From: Butyricimonas virosa
Lineage (GTDB): Bacteria > Bacteroidota > Bacteroidia > Bacteroidales > Marinifilaceae
Direction: 5' to 3'
Length of the DNA: 64,000 bases
Assembly: GCF_025148635.1 (NCBI RefSeq)
Contig: NZ_CP102269.1
Coordinates: 3,844,001 to 3,908,000 of the forward strand
The notes below the pieces were generated by a model that was given only the letters and a program-made list of their open reading frames with translations, had not been told where the DNA came from and made no database searches. Of the stretch, positions 27,356-36,801 are shown in pieces. The translations under genes and the position numbers were made by a program. Within the stretch, counting starts at the first letter, position 1, and every line of letters begins with the position of its first letter.

Positions 27356-28687
27356 ATGCAATTATCAGAAGATCAAATTATAAAATTGGCCCCGGATGCT
27401 GCATCCGTGAAAGCAGGGAAAGGATTAGCTTCGGTGGCAAAGTGGGTGTTGCGGGGAGCAAGTGATCGAGCGTTATGGGGACATTGTCAAGGAAGCGGGA
27501 AGAATCCTTATCAGACGCAGGTCGATTTGCAGAATATCGCTTTCAAATGTTCGTGCCCTAGCCATAAGTTTCCTTGTAAACACAGTTTGGGACTTTTATT
27601 TTTACATGCTTCTCGGCCGGATTTATTCATGATTGGGGAAGAACCCGACTGGGTGAAGGAATGGTTGGAGAAACGGGCAGGGAAAGCAGCGGAGAAGAAG
27701 GAAAAAGCGGATAAACCCGTGGATGCCGAGGCGCAAGCGAAGAGGCAGGAGGCTCGCCACAAGAAAGTGTTGAATGGGGTAGATGATTTACAAGGGTGGT
27801 TAAAGGATCTTGTGCGAAGTGGTTTATTGAATGTGCCAGAGAGGGCGCAATCTTTGTTTGCCGGAATTTCAAAGCGTATGATTGATGCTCAAGCTCCTGG
27901 TTTAGCGGGGATGATGCGACAGTTGCAGGAGATTCATTATTTCGGAGAGGATTGGAAGTACGAGCTGACAGCAGGAGTGAGTCGGGCGTATCTTGTGTCG
28001 GAAAGTTATAAGCACCTCGATAGGTTGCCCTTGGAATGGCAGGATGAAATTCGTACCCTTGTGGGGTATCCTCAGACTAAAGAGGATGTATTGGCTAACG
28101 GGGAACAGGTCTCCGATGAATGGTTGGTGGTTGCCTCGGAAAGTCAACAACAAGATCGGTTGACGGTGGAGTATAATTGGTTGTACGGCAGGTTGTCCGG
28201 TCGTTATGCACTTTTCTTGCAATTTCTAGTGCCGGGGGCTTTGGCGGAAATGGCTTTGTTGCCTGGTAGTGTTGTCGTGGCAGACGTGGTATACTATAAG
28301 GGCGTGGCTTCGACTAGAGTATTGTTCCGTGAACAAAAAGGTACGGGCGAACCCTTTATCCCGTTGGGGAAAGGATGCTGTACGGGGATTGCGGGGGCCA
28401 TGCAGATCTATCGGGAGTCTGTGACCCGTAATCCTTTCACGTATGAAGTGCCTGTATTAGTAAGTGGGGTGCGTTTTGTAATACATGAGAAGCAGGTTTG
28501 GATTACAGATAGAGACGAATATTTGGTTCCACTAACCGTGGGCGAGGGTTGCAAATTGAAAGGTTTTGCAGTGACCGGGGGACGAGAATTCACGGGATTC
28601 TTCCTTGCCGGGGAGCGGTCATGGAGAGTGTTATCGTTATGGATAGAGGATAAATATTACACGTTAAGTAATGAGTATAACGGATAA
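27356..28687 (+). CDS. SWIM zinc-finger domain protein (YehQ-like)
   Basis: 443 residues from ATG 27356, which has GGAG just upstream; a TTG further upstream is less likely. The SWIM zinc motif is C65-x-C67-x6-C74-x-H76 (CSCPSHKFPCKH). A charged Lys/Glu/Ala-rich linker follows (about 105-130). The rest is not assignable to a known fold by eye. SWIM domains bind DNA or protein. In E. coli the SWIM protein YehQ is encoded beside a MoxR AAA+ and a vWA protein, as here. It overlaps the next gene by 17 nt, implying translational coupling. The function of the cluster is unknown. Confidence 0.85.
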   Translation: MQLSEDQIIKLAPDAASVKAGKGLASVAKWVLRGASDRALWGHCQGSGKNPYQTQVDLQNIAFKCSCPSHKFPCKHSLGLLFLHASRPDLFMIGEEPDWVKEWLEKRAGKAAEKKEKADKPVDAEAQAKRQEARHKKVLNGVDDLQGWLKDLVRSGLLNVPERAQSLFAGISKRMIDAQAPGLAGMMRQLQEIHYFGEDWKYELTAGVSRAYLVSESYKHLDRLPLEWQDEIRTLVGYPQTKEDVLANGEQVSDEWLVVASESQQQDRLTVEYNWLYGRLSGRYALFLQFLVPGALAEMALLPGSVVVADVVYYKGVASTRVLFREQKGTGEPFIPLGKGCCTGIAGAMQIYRESVTRNPFTYEVPVLVSGVRFVIHEKQVWITDRDEYLVPLTVGEGCKLKGFAVTGGREFTGFFLAGERSWRVLSLWIEDKYYTLSNEYNG

Positions 28688-30143
28688 TGTCATAAATATA
28701 GCCTTATTGGGAACGGCTAATCGGGAAATGACTTCCGGCGAGTTACCGGAAGACCTTGTTGGGATATTGGAACGGTTGAAAGAAAATGCGGCAGATGGGG
28801 AAGAGGTTTTCTACAAAGGGGCGGCGGCTTTTTTCGCTTACTATCGTTCAGGGTTGGAACCTTTGAAGTTGAAAGACCCTGTTCCGATTTCGGAGGCGGG
28901 GCCGGAAACGAGACCTTATGTCGGGCAGAAAGCGGCTGCGATATTGAGTATTCTGCTAGGAGAAAAATACGTTAATATGTTGCTTTTTTGGTACCGAAAA
29001 GCGGTAGAACGGGAGCAATTGATCCCGCCGGAATATCTACCGCAAGTGTTGGCAAGAGTGTTTCAACCGGGGAGCCAAACAGCGAAACGAGAACGGCAAT
29101 TACTGATCTCTTTGGTTGGTAACCGGGGACGTTGGTTACTACCGATCATGGGATATGCAACATTGCAGGAAGAGGCTGATGATACATGGGAAACGGCTAC
29201 TCATGTCGACAGGAAACTGATTCTTTCACGAGTACGTCGAGAGAATCCCGTCCGGGGAATCGAGATGTTACGGGCAGAATGGAAAAACGAATCAGCCCAG
29301 CATCGTGCGGAATTGTTGACGTGTCTGGAGATTAGCTTGTCTGTGGCAGATGAGGATTTTTTGGAGGAAGTACGGGGTGGTGACCGAAGTTCTACCGTGC
29401 GGGATGAGGCCTTGCGCTTGTTGCGCATGATTCCTGAATCCCGGATTTTGCGTTTGTTTGCCGAGACGTTAAAGAAACATTTACATTATCGTCGTTTGCT
29501 TGGTTGGGCTGTGGATCCGATTGCCTATTCGGAAGAATTCAAAAAATTAGGAATCAACGAGGTGAGTAGTAATAAAGGCGAGAGTGATAGTGATTATATT
29601 TTGCGGCAAATGGCACAATTCATGCCTCTGTCCTTTTGGTGCGAGTTTTTCGATTGTGATCCAGAGACAGCTGCCCAGCGGATGCGTAAATCACCCCCTT
29701 TCTCAAAACATATTTACTTGACAGATACGATTTTGGGCTATAAAGACCGAGATTGGGCCTACCACGTGCTGAAAGATGAACGGGTACTCCAGTCGCCAGA
29801 CTTGATGCAATTGGTACCCCTGTTATCCGTGGAACAACGGGAACAACTGAATTTGAGCGGAAAAGTCGATCGGAATTTTTATATTAGTCAATGGTTTGGT
29901 GAGGATGACAGTGAGTGGGGTGAGAGATTTTCTCAAGGTGTGTTGAAGATGATTTATGGTATGGACTACTGTTATTATGACCGCCCGACTTGCGAGGCGT
30001 TGGCTTTACGCCTTCCGGCTTCGATGTATGATTATGTTGTCGCTTTGGGGGCATCACGGGAGAGTAGTGCCAGTCACTGGGAGTTTACAGTTCGTCTGCA
30101 ACAATTGTTATTAATGAAAAAGGATATAATACAAGCGTTCTGA
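28671..30143 (+). CDS. DUF5691-family protein
   Basis: 490 residues, starting inside the end of the SWIM gene. The N-terminus (VINIALLGTANREM) and the helical, HEAT-like pattern through the middle (RRENPVRGIEMLRAEW, EISLSVADEDFLEEV) fit DUF5691, a family found with SWIM, MoxR and vWA genes. No catalytic motif is visible. It probably acts as a scaffold within the AAA+/vWA system (inference from helical repeats and context). The gene ends at TGA 30141-30143, followed by a 119-nt spacer with AT-rich repeats. Confidence 0.75.
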   Translation: MSITDNVINIALLGTANREMTSGELPEDLVGILERLKENAADGEEVFYKGAAAFFAYYRSGLEPLKLKDPVPISEAGPETRPYVGQKAAAILSILLGEKYVNMLLFWYRKAVEREQLIPPEYLPQVLARVFQPGSQTAKRERQLLISLVGNRGRWLLPIMGYATLQEEADDTWETATHVDRKLILSRVRRENPVRGIEMLRAEWKNESAQHRAELLTCLEISLSVADEDFLEEVRGGDRSSTVRDEALRLLRMIPESRILRLFAETLKKHLHYRRLLGWAVDPIAYSEEFKKLGINEVSSNKGESDSDYILRQMAQFMPLSFWCEFFDCDPETAAQRMRKSPPFSKHIYLTDTILGYKDRDWAYHVLKDERVLQSPDLMQLVPLLSVEQREQLNLSGKVDRNFYISQWFGEDDSEWGERFSQGVLKMIYGMDYCYYDRPTCEALALRLPASMYDYVVALGASRESSASHWEFTVRLQQLLLMKKDIIQAF

Positions 30144-30262
30144 TTTTAAATTTTAGATGCCAGCCGTATGGGGCGGGTGCTTTTTCTGGGATCCTCCAGT
30201 TTAAAATCATAAATCTAAAATTAACAAGAGTTTATTAGAGACAAATATTAAAAAGTAAAAAT
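30144..30262 (+). repeat. Intergenic AT-rich repeat with TAAATTTTAGAT/ATCTAAAATTAA ends
   Basis: The spacer between the DUF5691 and MoxR genes begins near TAAATTTTAGAT (about 30147) and ends with AAATCTAAAATTAAC (about 30230), enclosing a GC-rich core (GCCAGCCGTATGGGGC). Similar AT-rich units occur at 33658, 44941, 46533, 55905 and 56694. Confidence 0.6.
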
Positions 30263-31342
30263 ATGGGTTTATTATTAAGACAACATGCGGAACAGCAATT
30301 CGAGGAAGAGTTGTACGAGTTGAAGAAGAACGAGACAAATAAAGTGCCGGAAAACTGGCAACTATCCCCGCAATCGGTGGTTACCTACTTGATGGGTGGG
30401 AAACTGGCAAACGGTTTCGAGGTGACCCCGAAGTATATCGGGCATCGTCGTCTGATTGAGATTGCGGTGGCCACGTTGGTCACGGATCGGGCATTATTGT
30501 TGTACGGTCTACCGGGAACAGCCAAGAGCTGGGTAAGCGAGCATCTGGCGGCGGCTATATCCGGTGATTCTACCCTAATTGTGCAGGGAACGGCAGGAAC
30601 GGGCGAGGAAGCCATCCGTTACGGGTGGAACTATGCCAAGTTATTAGCCGAAGGTCCTAGCGAGGGGGCGCTTGTGCAAACTCCTGTCATGCGTGCAATG
30701 AAGGATGGTAAACTGGCCCGCATCGAGGAGTTGACCCGTGTCGGTTCGGACGTTCAGGATACGCTAATCACGATTCTTTCCGAGAAAACGTTGCCTATTC
30801 CCGAACTGGATCGTGAAATACAGGCTATCCGGGGCTTTAACGTGATCGCTACTGCCAATAACCGGGACAAGGGGGTAAATGACTTGTCAAGTGCTTTAAA
30901 ACGCCGTTTTAACACGGTAATTTTGCCTTTGCCCGACACGATCGACGAAGAAATCGACATCGTACGTCGCCGGGTGGAGAGCTTCGAGGCTGTTATGGAC
31001 CTTCCGGCAGAGAAGCCTGCGTTGGAAGAGATTCGCCGGGTGGTTACCATTTTCCGGGAATTGCGTCAGGGAGCAACCGAAGATGGTAAGACCAAGTTGA
31101 AAACACCCAGTGGTACGCTGAGTACGGCTGAGGCCATTTCAGTTGTTAATAACGGTTTGGCCATGTCCGGGTATTTCGGTGACGGTCGGTTAAACGCCAC
31201 GGACCTTGTATCGGGAATTATCGGGGCGGTTGTGAAGGATCCCGTGCAGGATCAGGTGATATGGCAGGAGTACCTAGAAACGGTTGTGAAGGGACGCGAT
31301 GGCTGGAAGGACATCTACCGGGCATCTCGGGAGATGTTATAA
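30263..31342 (+). CDS. MoxR-type AAA+ ATPase (YehL-like)
   Basis: 359 residues. Walker A GLPGTAKS (82-89, K88), a Walker B-like segment LARIEEL, a sensor-1 region IATANNRDKGVNDLSSALKR followed by the arginine finger region RRFN. MoxR ATPases act as chaperones, often with a vWA partner that senses metal or inserts cofactors; a vWA gene is encoded two genes downstream. The set matches the E. coli yehL/yehM/yehP/yehQ arrangement (recalled, not searched). Cytoplasmic; no signal sequence. Confidence 0.9.
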   Translation: MGLLLRQHAEQQFEEELYELKKNETNKVPENWQLSPQSVVTYLMGGKLANGFEVTPKYIGHRRLIEIAVATLVTDRALLLYGLPGTAKSWVSEHLAAAISGDSTLIVQGTAGTGEEAIRYGWNYAKLLAEGPSEGALVQTPVMRAMKDGKLARIEELTRVGSDVQDTLITILSEKTLPIPELDREIQAIRGFNVIATANNRDKGVNDLSSALKRRFNTVILPLPDTIDEEIDIVRRRVESFEAVMDLPAEKPALEEIRRVVTIFRELRQGATEDGKTKLKTPSGTLSTAEAISVVNNGLAMSGYFGDGRLNATDLVSGIIGAVVKDPVQDQVIWQEYLETVVKGRDGWKDIYRASREML

Positions 31343-31361
31343 TGACTATGTAATATACACA

Positions 31362-33662
31362 ATGGTGGATGGAATACATTTTTTAGGCATACGACATCAT
31401 GGTCCAGGATCTGCCAAGAACGTGAAAGCATATTTGGAGGAACTGGAGCCTGATATTATTTTATTAGAGGGCTCCCCGGAGGCAGAACCGCTTTTGGCGA
31501 GAGTGTTTCATGAGCAGATGAAACCGCCTGTGGCTTTGTTGGCGTATCAGCCCGACGAACCTCGACGGGCCGTGTTTTATCCTTTTGCCGAGTTCTCACC
31601 GGAGTGGCAGTCCATGTGTTATGCTGTTAGAAGAGAAGTGCCATTGCGCTTTTTTGATTTACCTCTGGTACATCATCTGGCCTTTTGGAAAGAACGGGAG
31701 GAACAATCTGTGAACGAAAAATCCGGCGAAGAGGGGGTGTGCGATGAGATACCAGGGGAGACATCCGAAGCGAAGATCTCGGGAAAAGCAGTGGTGTCAG
31801 CCGTGTCGGAATTATTACCTGTTGATCCTTTTGCTCATCTGGCGAAAGCGGCCGGATACGATGATCCGGAATTATGGTGGGAAGTGAACTTTGAGAATCG
31901 TCAGCATAACGAGGAGGTGTTTGCTGCCGTGAAAGAGGCTGTTTCGGTGTTACGGGAGTATTTTCCCAAGACCGATCGGGAGACTTTGTTGCGGGAAGCG
32001 TGGATGCGTAAAATGATCCGGGCGGCCCAAAAAGAGGGTTTCAAACGTATAGCCGTGGTGTGCGGGGCTTGGCACGTGCCGGGTCTGGAGAAGATGCCCA
32101 CGCAGAAAGAAGACAACGAGTTATTGAAGGGATTACCGAAAGTGAAGGTGGAGTGTACTTGGATTCCGTGGACCTACGATCGGTTGTCTTTCCGGAGCGG
32201 TTACGGGGCGGGAATCGTTTCCCCGGGGTGGTACGATCATTTGTGGCATTATCCGGATGACGACGGAACCCGTTGGATGAGTAAGGTGGCTGCCCTTTTC
32301 CGGACGAAAGGTATGGATATTTCCGTGGCACACGTGATTGAAACCGTACGTTTGGCACAAGTTGCAGCGGCGTTACGTGGTTTGCCCCGTCCTTCTTTGG
32401 AGGAATACAATGATGCTGTGACCACGGTCATGGGATTCGGTGACCCAATCTTGTTGCAGGTGATCCGGGAAGCTTTGGTGATCAGTGATCGTATGGGGAG
32501 CGTACCGGATGATGTACCTAAAGTTCCGCTTCTTGTAGATGTTGAAAAATTATTGAAGCGTTTGCGTTTACCGCTTACAACTGAGGTGAAGGAATTTCAA
32601 CTGGACTTGCGGAAACCGATGGATTTGGAACGGAGTATCTTTTTTCATCGGTTAAATTTGCTTGGTATAAAAATGGCCCATCCGTTGCGGGTTGACGGAA
32701 AGGGAACTTTTAAGGAGGCGTGGTCTGTTTATTATGAGCCGGAGCAGACCCTTGCCGTGATCGAGAAAGCCGTATGGGGAAATGCCTTGACAGAGGCTGT
32801 TGTCGCCTATAATACCCATTTATCGAAAGATATCACATCTATATCCGACTTGGTGGACTTGTTGGAACAGGTGATTCCTGCTGATCTACCAGCTCTTGTG
32901 GAAGAAATGACTTCCCGCTTGGACACACTTGCTGCTTCGACAACCGACGTGTTGGAGATGATGAAGACTATTCCCGGTATGGTGAATGTGGTTCGTTATG
33001 GGAGTGTGCGGAACTTGGATTACAGGAAAGTCAACGATATGCTGAATGCTATGATGGCCCGCGTGCTGGCCGGAGGAGTGCTGGTTTGTACTAATGTGGA
33101 TGAAGATACCGCTGCGGAGATCATGGAGTGTCTGGTAGCGGTGGATTATGCCATTGCCACGGCGAACCAGCCGGAATTGACGGAGATGTGGATTGAATTG
33201 GTGAACAAGATCCGGGAGGGGCAAGGCTCTCATCCCTTGTTGTCCGGTTATAGTACTCGTTTGTTGCGGGATAAAAATATCCTTGGATACGAGGAAACAG
33301 CCCAGACATTGAGTTATTACACGTCTCCCGGTAACACGGCATCTGATACGGCATTTTGGTTTGAAGGATTCCTTAAGTCTTCGGGTACTATCTTGTTGCT
33401 GGACGATCAGTTATGGGATCTCGTAAATAGCTGGTTGGCTAGTTTGAACGATGATAGTTTCATGGAATTACTGCCTATACTCCGTCGGACTTTTAGCGAA
33501 TATAGTCTGCCGGAACGTCGTAAGCTCGGCGAGAAGGCCAAAGGCTCTTCTTCCGTAAAACGTGTAAGTATTAAGAGTGGGGTGTTTAACAAAGAAGATG
33601 CTAGGAAGGTGATACCGTTAATGGAACAGTTGTTGGGAATTGATGGATTTTGTGAAATCTGA
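31362..33662 (+). CDS. DUF5682-family protein (YehM-like)
   Basis: 766 residues from ATG 31362; an in-frame alternative start at 31299 lies inside the ATPase gene and is unlikely, because the conserved N-terminus is VDGIHFLGIRHHGPGSAKN. That opening, with ILLEGSPEAEPLL and later RIAVVCGAWHVPGL, resembles the TraB/ChaN-like start of the DUF5682 family. A divergent charged insert lies near residues 115-145 (EKSGEEGVCDEIPGETSEAK). Function unknown; it presumably works with the MoxR/vWA pair that flanks it. It ends 22 nt before the vWA gene. Confidence 0.8.
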   Translation: MVDGIHFLGIRHHGPGSAKNVKAYLEELEPDIILLEGSPEAEPLLARVFHEQMKPPVALLAYQPDEPRRAVFYPFAEFSPEWQSMCYAVRREVPLRFFDLPLVHHLAFWKEREEQSVNEKSGEEGVCDEIPGETSEAKISGKAVVSAVSELLPVDPFAHLAKAAGYDDPELWWEVNFENRQHNEEVFAAVKEAVSVLREYFPKTDRETLLREAWMRKMIRAAQKEGFKRIAVVCGAWHVPGLEKMPTQKEDNELLKGLPKVKVECTWIPWTYDRLSFRSGYGAGIVSPGWYDHLWHYPDDDGTRWMSKVAALFRTKGMDISVAHVIETVRLAQVAAALRGLPRPSLEEYNDAVTTVMGFGDPILLQVIREALVISDRMGSVPDDVPKVPLLVDVEKLLKRLRLPLTTEVKEFQLDLRKPMDLERSIFFHRLNLLGIKMAHPLRVDGKGTFKEAWSVYYEPEQTLAVIEKAVWGNALTEAVVAYNTHLSKDITSISDLVDLLEQVIPADLPALVEEMTSRLDTLAASTTDVLEMMKTIPGMVNVVRYGSVRNLDYRKVNDMLNAMMARVLAGGVLVCTNVDEDTAAEIMECLVAVDYAIATANQPELTEMWIELVNKIREGQGSHPLLSGYSTRLLRDKNILGYEETAQTLSYYTSPGNTASDTAFWFEGFLKSSGTILLLDDQLWDLVNSWLASLNDDSFMELLPILRRTFSEYSLPERRKLGEKAKGSSSVKRVSIKSGVFNKEDARKVIPLMEQLLGIDGFCEI

Positions 33663-33684
33663 AATCTAAAATTTAAAATCTAAA
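33658..33684 (+). repeat. Short AT-rich repeat (TCTAAAATTTAAAATCTAAA)
   Basis: Overlaps the stop of the DUF5682 gene and runs up to the vWA start codon, so the vWA leader is made almost entirely of the repeat family also seen at 30144, 44941, 46533, 55905 and 56694. Confidence 0.6.
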
Positions 33685-34809
33685 ATGGAAGAAGCTCTTT
33701 TAAAGCGATGGCGATTAATATTAGGAGGAGACGAGGCGGATGGAACGGGGGTTTCCCTTTCTGCAGAGGAGAGTCGTGTGGATAGTGCCTTGAATGCTTT
33801 GTACGATAGTGACCGTAAAGGAGGATTGAATGGTTCGGCTCCCAAGGTGAGTCGTTGGTTGGGAGACATCCGGGAATTTTTCCCGCAGACAGTTGTACAA
33901 GTAATTCAAAAGGATGCAATCAAGCGATTGAATCTGACTTCGTTACTGACCGAAAAAGAGATGCTTGAATCGGTGGTGCCGGACGTGCATTTAGTAGCAA
34001 CATTGATGTCTTTGAGCCGGGTGATACCGGAGAAGAATAAGGAGATTGCTCGAGAAGTGGTGCGTAAAGTGGTGGATGAATTGATGAAAAAGCTATCGTC
34101 ACCCATGCAACAAGCTGTTACCGGAGCGTTGAACCGTTCTAGTAGGCGGAGAAATCCACGTTATAATGAGATCGATTGGAGGACGACGATCGAGAAGAAT
34201 TTGCGGAACTATCAACCGGAGTACAAGACGATTATTCCGGAGGTGCGTATTGGTTTCGGTCGAAAACGCCGGGCGTTGAAGGACATTGTGTTGTGTCTTG
34301 ACCAGAGTGGTTCGATGGGAGCGTCCGTGGTTTATTCGGGCATATTCGGTTCCGTGTTGGCCTCAATCCCGGCCGTACAGACTCGCATGGTGGTATTTGA
34401 TACTTCGGTAGTTGATCTGACCGATGATTTACAAGATCCCGTGGACTTGCTTTTCGGTGTGCAGCTGGGAGGTGGTACGGATATTGACAGGGCCTTAGGA
34501 TATTGTCAGACAGTGATTACCCGTCCCACGGATACCGTATTGGTTCTTGTGACCGACTTGTGTGAGGGGGGGAACGAGCGGGAGATGCGTAAGAAGATGA
34601 TTTCTCTTGTGCAGAGCGGAGTACAGTTGATTGTGTTGCTAGCTTTGAATGATGATGGGGCTCCTTTCTACGATAAGGAAAATGCTCAGTTTTTGGCGGA
34701 ACTGGGTGTTCCTGTGTTTGCCTGTACCCCGGACAAGTTTCCGGACTTGATGGCGGTGGCCTTGGCAAAGCAAGATGTTGGAATGTGGTTATCAAAAAAT
34801 ATACAGTGA
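33685..34809 (+). CDS. von Willebrand factor A domain protein (YehP-like)
   Basis: 374 residues. The C-terminal half is a vWA domain with a complete MIDAS metal site: D206-x-S208-x-S210 (DQSGS), T265 (GGGTDID) and D291 (VTDLCEGG). The N-terminal half is helical. vWA proteins of this kind partner with MoxR AAA+ ATPases such as the one at 30263. The end overlaps the acetyltransferase gene by 25 nt. Intracellular; no signal peptide. Confidence 0.9.
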   Translation: MEEALLKRWRLILGGDEADGTGVSLSAEESRVDSALNALYDSDRKGGLNGSAPKVSRWLGDIREFFPQTVVQVIQKDAIKRLNLTSLLTEKEMLESVVPDVHLVATLMSLSRVIPEKNKEIAREVVRKVVDELMKKLSSPMQQAVTGALNRSSRRRNPRYNEIDWRTTIEKNLRNYQPEYKTIIPEVRIGFGRKRRALKDIVLCLDQSGSMGASVVYSGIFGSVLASIPAVQTRMVVFDTSVVDLTDDLQDPVDLLFGVQLGGGTDIDRALGYCQTVITRPTDTVLVLVTDLCEGGNEREMRKKMISLVQSGVQLIVLLALNDDGAPFYDKENAQFLAELGVPVFACTPDKFPDLMAVALAKQDVGMWLSKNIQ

Positions 34810-35672
34810 AAGAAAAGAGAAATAGAACGGAAATCGTGGAACGATGCGTGGAATTGTGGGAAGCTTCAGTGCGGGCTACTCATGATTTCCTCGTTGAAGG
34901 AGATATTGATTTTTACAGGCCTTTTGTGCGTGAGAATTGCGAGAAGTTACCATTACTACTTCATTATGAAGGGGACGATATTGTGGCTTTTTTAGGTTAT
35001 GATATGACATCCATTGAGATGCTTTTCGTGGATCCGGATTATCGAGGACGAGGTATTGGGCGTGACCTCATAGAGTGGGCCATTGAGGATGTTCATGCGG
35101 AGAGAGTTGCCGTGAACGAGCAAAACGTACAGGCCGTGGGCTTTTATGCCCGAATGGGCTTTGAGGTAGAACACCGTACGGAAACGGATGGTTGTGGGAA
35201 ACCTTACCCGATTTTGTACTTGCGTTTGAAAAATTCTCCACAGCGAATGGTAAAGGTGACGGGGGACAAGAAGACCTATCTTCCTCTTCTATTGGATGCA
35301 GACCCTTGTGAGGCGATGATCGACCGTTATCTGGAAGAAAGCGATATGTTCGTTTTGGAAAAAGATGGGAAGGTGATTGGGGAAGCGGTGGTTGATGGGA
35401 AGGGGGAAATCAAGAATCTTGCGGTGTTGCCGGAATATCAGGGAAAATTGTACGGGATGTATATTATTTCTTCTTTGGTCGATTATTATAAAAATCATTT
35501 TTCCCGTTTGTGGGTGGGAACAAGTGAAAGTGGTGTGGGATATTACGAACGTTATGGTTTCGTGCGGGATCATGTGGTGAAGAATTTCTTCACGAATAAT
35601 TACCCAGAACCGATTATTGATAACGGAATACCTTGCGTGGACATGACTTATCTGTATTTGGAGATTCGTTAA
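34785..35672 (+). CDS. Tandem double GNAT-domain acetyltransferase
   Basis: 295 residues from GTG 34785 (GTG 34806 is an alternative). Two GNAT domains in a row: residues 1-150 carry the acetyl-CoA loop RGRGIGRDLIEWA and AVGFYARMGFEVE; residues 155-290 carry a second, degenerate version (PEYQGKLYGMYIISSL, GVGYYERYGFVRD). The first has an intact R/Q-x-x-G-x-G/A motif; the second has it altered to QGKLYG. Single GNAT enzymes of each type are common; the fusion is less so. It overlaps the vWA gene by 25 nt, so it is probably co-expressed with the cluster. Substrate unknown. Confidence 0.82.
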   Translation: MVIKKYTVKEKRNRTEIVERCVELWEASVRATHDFLVEGDIDFYRPFVRENCEKLPLLLHYEGDDIVAFLGYDMTSIEMLFVDPDYRGRGIGRDLIEWAIEDVHAERVAVNEQNVQAVGFYARMGFEVEHRTETDGCGKPYPILYLRLKNSPQRMVKVTGDKKTYLPLLLDADPCEAMIDRYLEESDMFVLEKDGKVIGEAVVDGKGEIKNLAVLPEYQGKLYGMYIISSLVDYYKNHFSRLWVGTSESGVGYYERYGFVRDHVVKNFFTNNYPEPIIDNGIPCVDMTYLYLEIR

Positions 35673-35748
35673 AATGGAGTGAAACGTGTAAGGTTTGTTT
35701 GTAATTTTTTGTATTTTTGGTCCGGAAATCATTTAATAAGACGATATT

Positions 35749-36756
35749 ATGGGATTCTTTAATAAAATATTCGGAGGCGGGGGAAATGAAGGGAAGAAGG
35801 AGACTTCAGCAGATCGTATACTGAGGATTATCAAGGAAAAAACAATGACAGAGTGTGTGACGCTGATCCCGGAAAAGGGAACGACTAAACCTTGGGAGAG
35901 CAAGATCGGGGGCGTGCCTTACATGCCCAAGGGGTTTGACTATCCTTACGAGGAGGTCGGAAGTACGGTTGTCACGGAAGGACAGGCTCCCGTGATGGCT
36001 GCGAACGTCGCAGCCGGGCCATTTGCCGGATTAGATGGGAGTACTGCTGCTGCTATGCCTTCTGCGGCTTCGGGAGAGACTGTTGAGCAGGTGGAGGAAC
36101 GGAAATTGTTACCCTTGCGTTTTTTAGCGCAGGTAAATTTCAGCGAGATGCCTCCGTTAGAAGGTTTCCCGACAAAGGGAATTCTCCAGTTTTATATTGC
36201 GGGGGAAAATGTCCATGGGTTGAATTTCGAGAACCCGGAAGAGCAGAAAGGGTTTCGGGTAATCTATCATGAGGTGGTTGTAGAAGATGAATCCGCCTTG
36301 CTTGCGGTTTTACCGACGGATGGTGTGGAATATCCGGATGGATTCCCGGTAGATAGCGAATTGAAGCTGAATTTTGAGAAGTCCTCTATGCCGATGGGGG
36401 GCGGTGATTATCGTTTCGATAAGCTATTACTTGATGCATATAATGAGGCGAATCCCGATGCTCGGGTATCCTCTTTAGATCGTGCCCCGGAAGATGATTT
36501 GGATAAGGTTTATGATCAACTGGATATGGGAGGACACCGCATCGGTGGGTATCCCTTCTTCACGCAACTTGATCCGCGGGAATATCATCAAGAGTTAAAG
36601 GAAAATTCAATCTTGTTATTCCAGTTGGATTCGGAAGAGACCGATGATTATAAGATCATGTGGGGAGATTCTGGCGTGTGCAACTTCTTTATTCGTCCCG
36701 AAAACTTGGCTAAACGGGACTTTAGCCGGGTGTTGTATCATTGGGATTGCTATTAG
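35749..36756 (+). CDS. YwqG/DUF1963-family protein with a low-complexity insertion
   Basis: 335 residues. DUF1963 features: SKIGGVPYMPKGFDYPY, LRFLAQVNFSEMPPLEGFP and KGILQFYI, then GGHRIGGYPFFTQLDPRE and LLFQLDSEETDDYKIMWGDSGVCNFFI near the end. Between the first two motifs lies an Ala/Gly-rich stretch of about 45 residues (near 70-118, with AANVAAGPFAGLDGS) that the family normally lacks. YwqG-like proteins have no firm function. A -7-like TATTTTTG is at 35712-35719. It converges with the MscS gene on a shared terminator. Confidence 0.82.
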   Translation: MGFFNKIFGGGGNEGKKETSADRILRIIKEKTMTECVTLIPEKGTTKPWESKIGGVPYMPKGFDYPYEEVGSTVVTEGQAPVMAANVAAGPFAGLDGSTAAAMPSAASGETVEQVEERKLLPLRFLAQVNFSEMPPLEGFPTKGILQFYIAGENVHGLNFENPEEQKGFRVIYHEVVVEDESALLAVLPTDGVEYPDGFPVDSELKLNFEKSSMPMGGGDYRFDKLLLDAYNEANPDARVSSLDRAPEDDLDKVYDQLDMGGHRIGGYPFFTQLDPREYHQELKENSILLFQLDSEETDDYKIMWGDSGVCNFFIRPENLAKRDFSRVLYHWDCY

Positions 36757-36762
36757 AAAGAT

Positions 36763-36796
36763 AAAAGTTGGAGGCCGTGAATGACTTCCAACTTTT
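36763..36796. terminator. Bidirectional terminator between convergent ywqG-like and mscS-like genes
   Basis: Inverted repeat AAAAGTTGGA/TCCAACTTTT (36763-36772, 36787-36796), flanked by A and T residues that give a U-tract in either direction. Confidence 0.75.
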
Positions 36797-36801
36797 AGTT
36801 T

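Noticed and set aside
31299..31361. DUF5682 start inside the AAA+ gene
   Set aside because: The conserved N-terminus begins at 31362, and the upstream part is shadow sequence of the ATPase.
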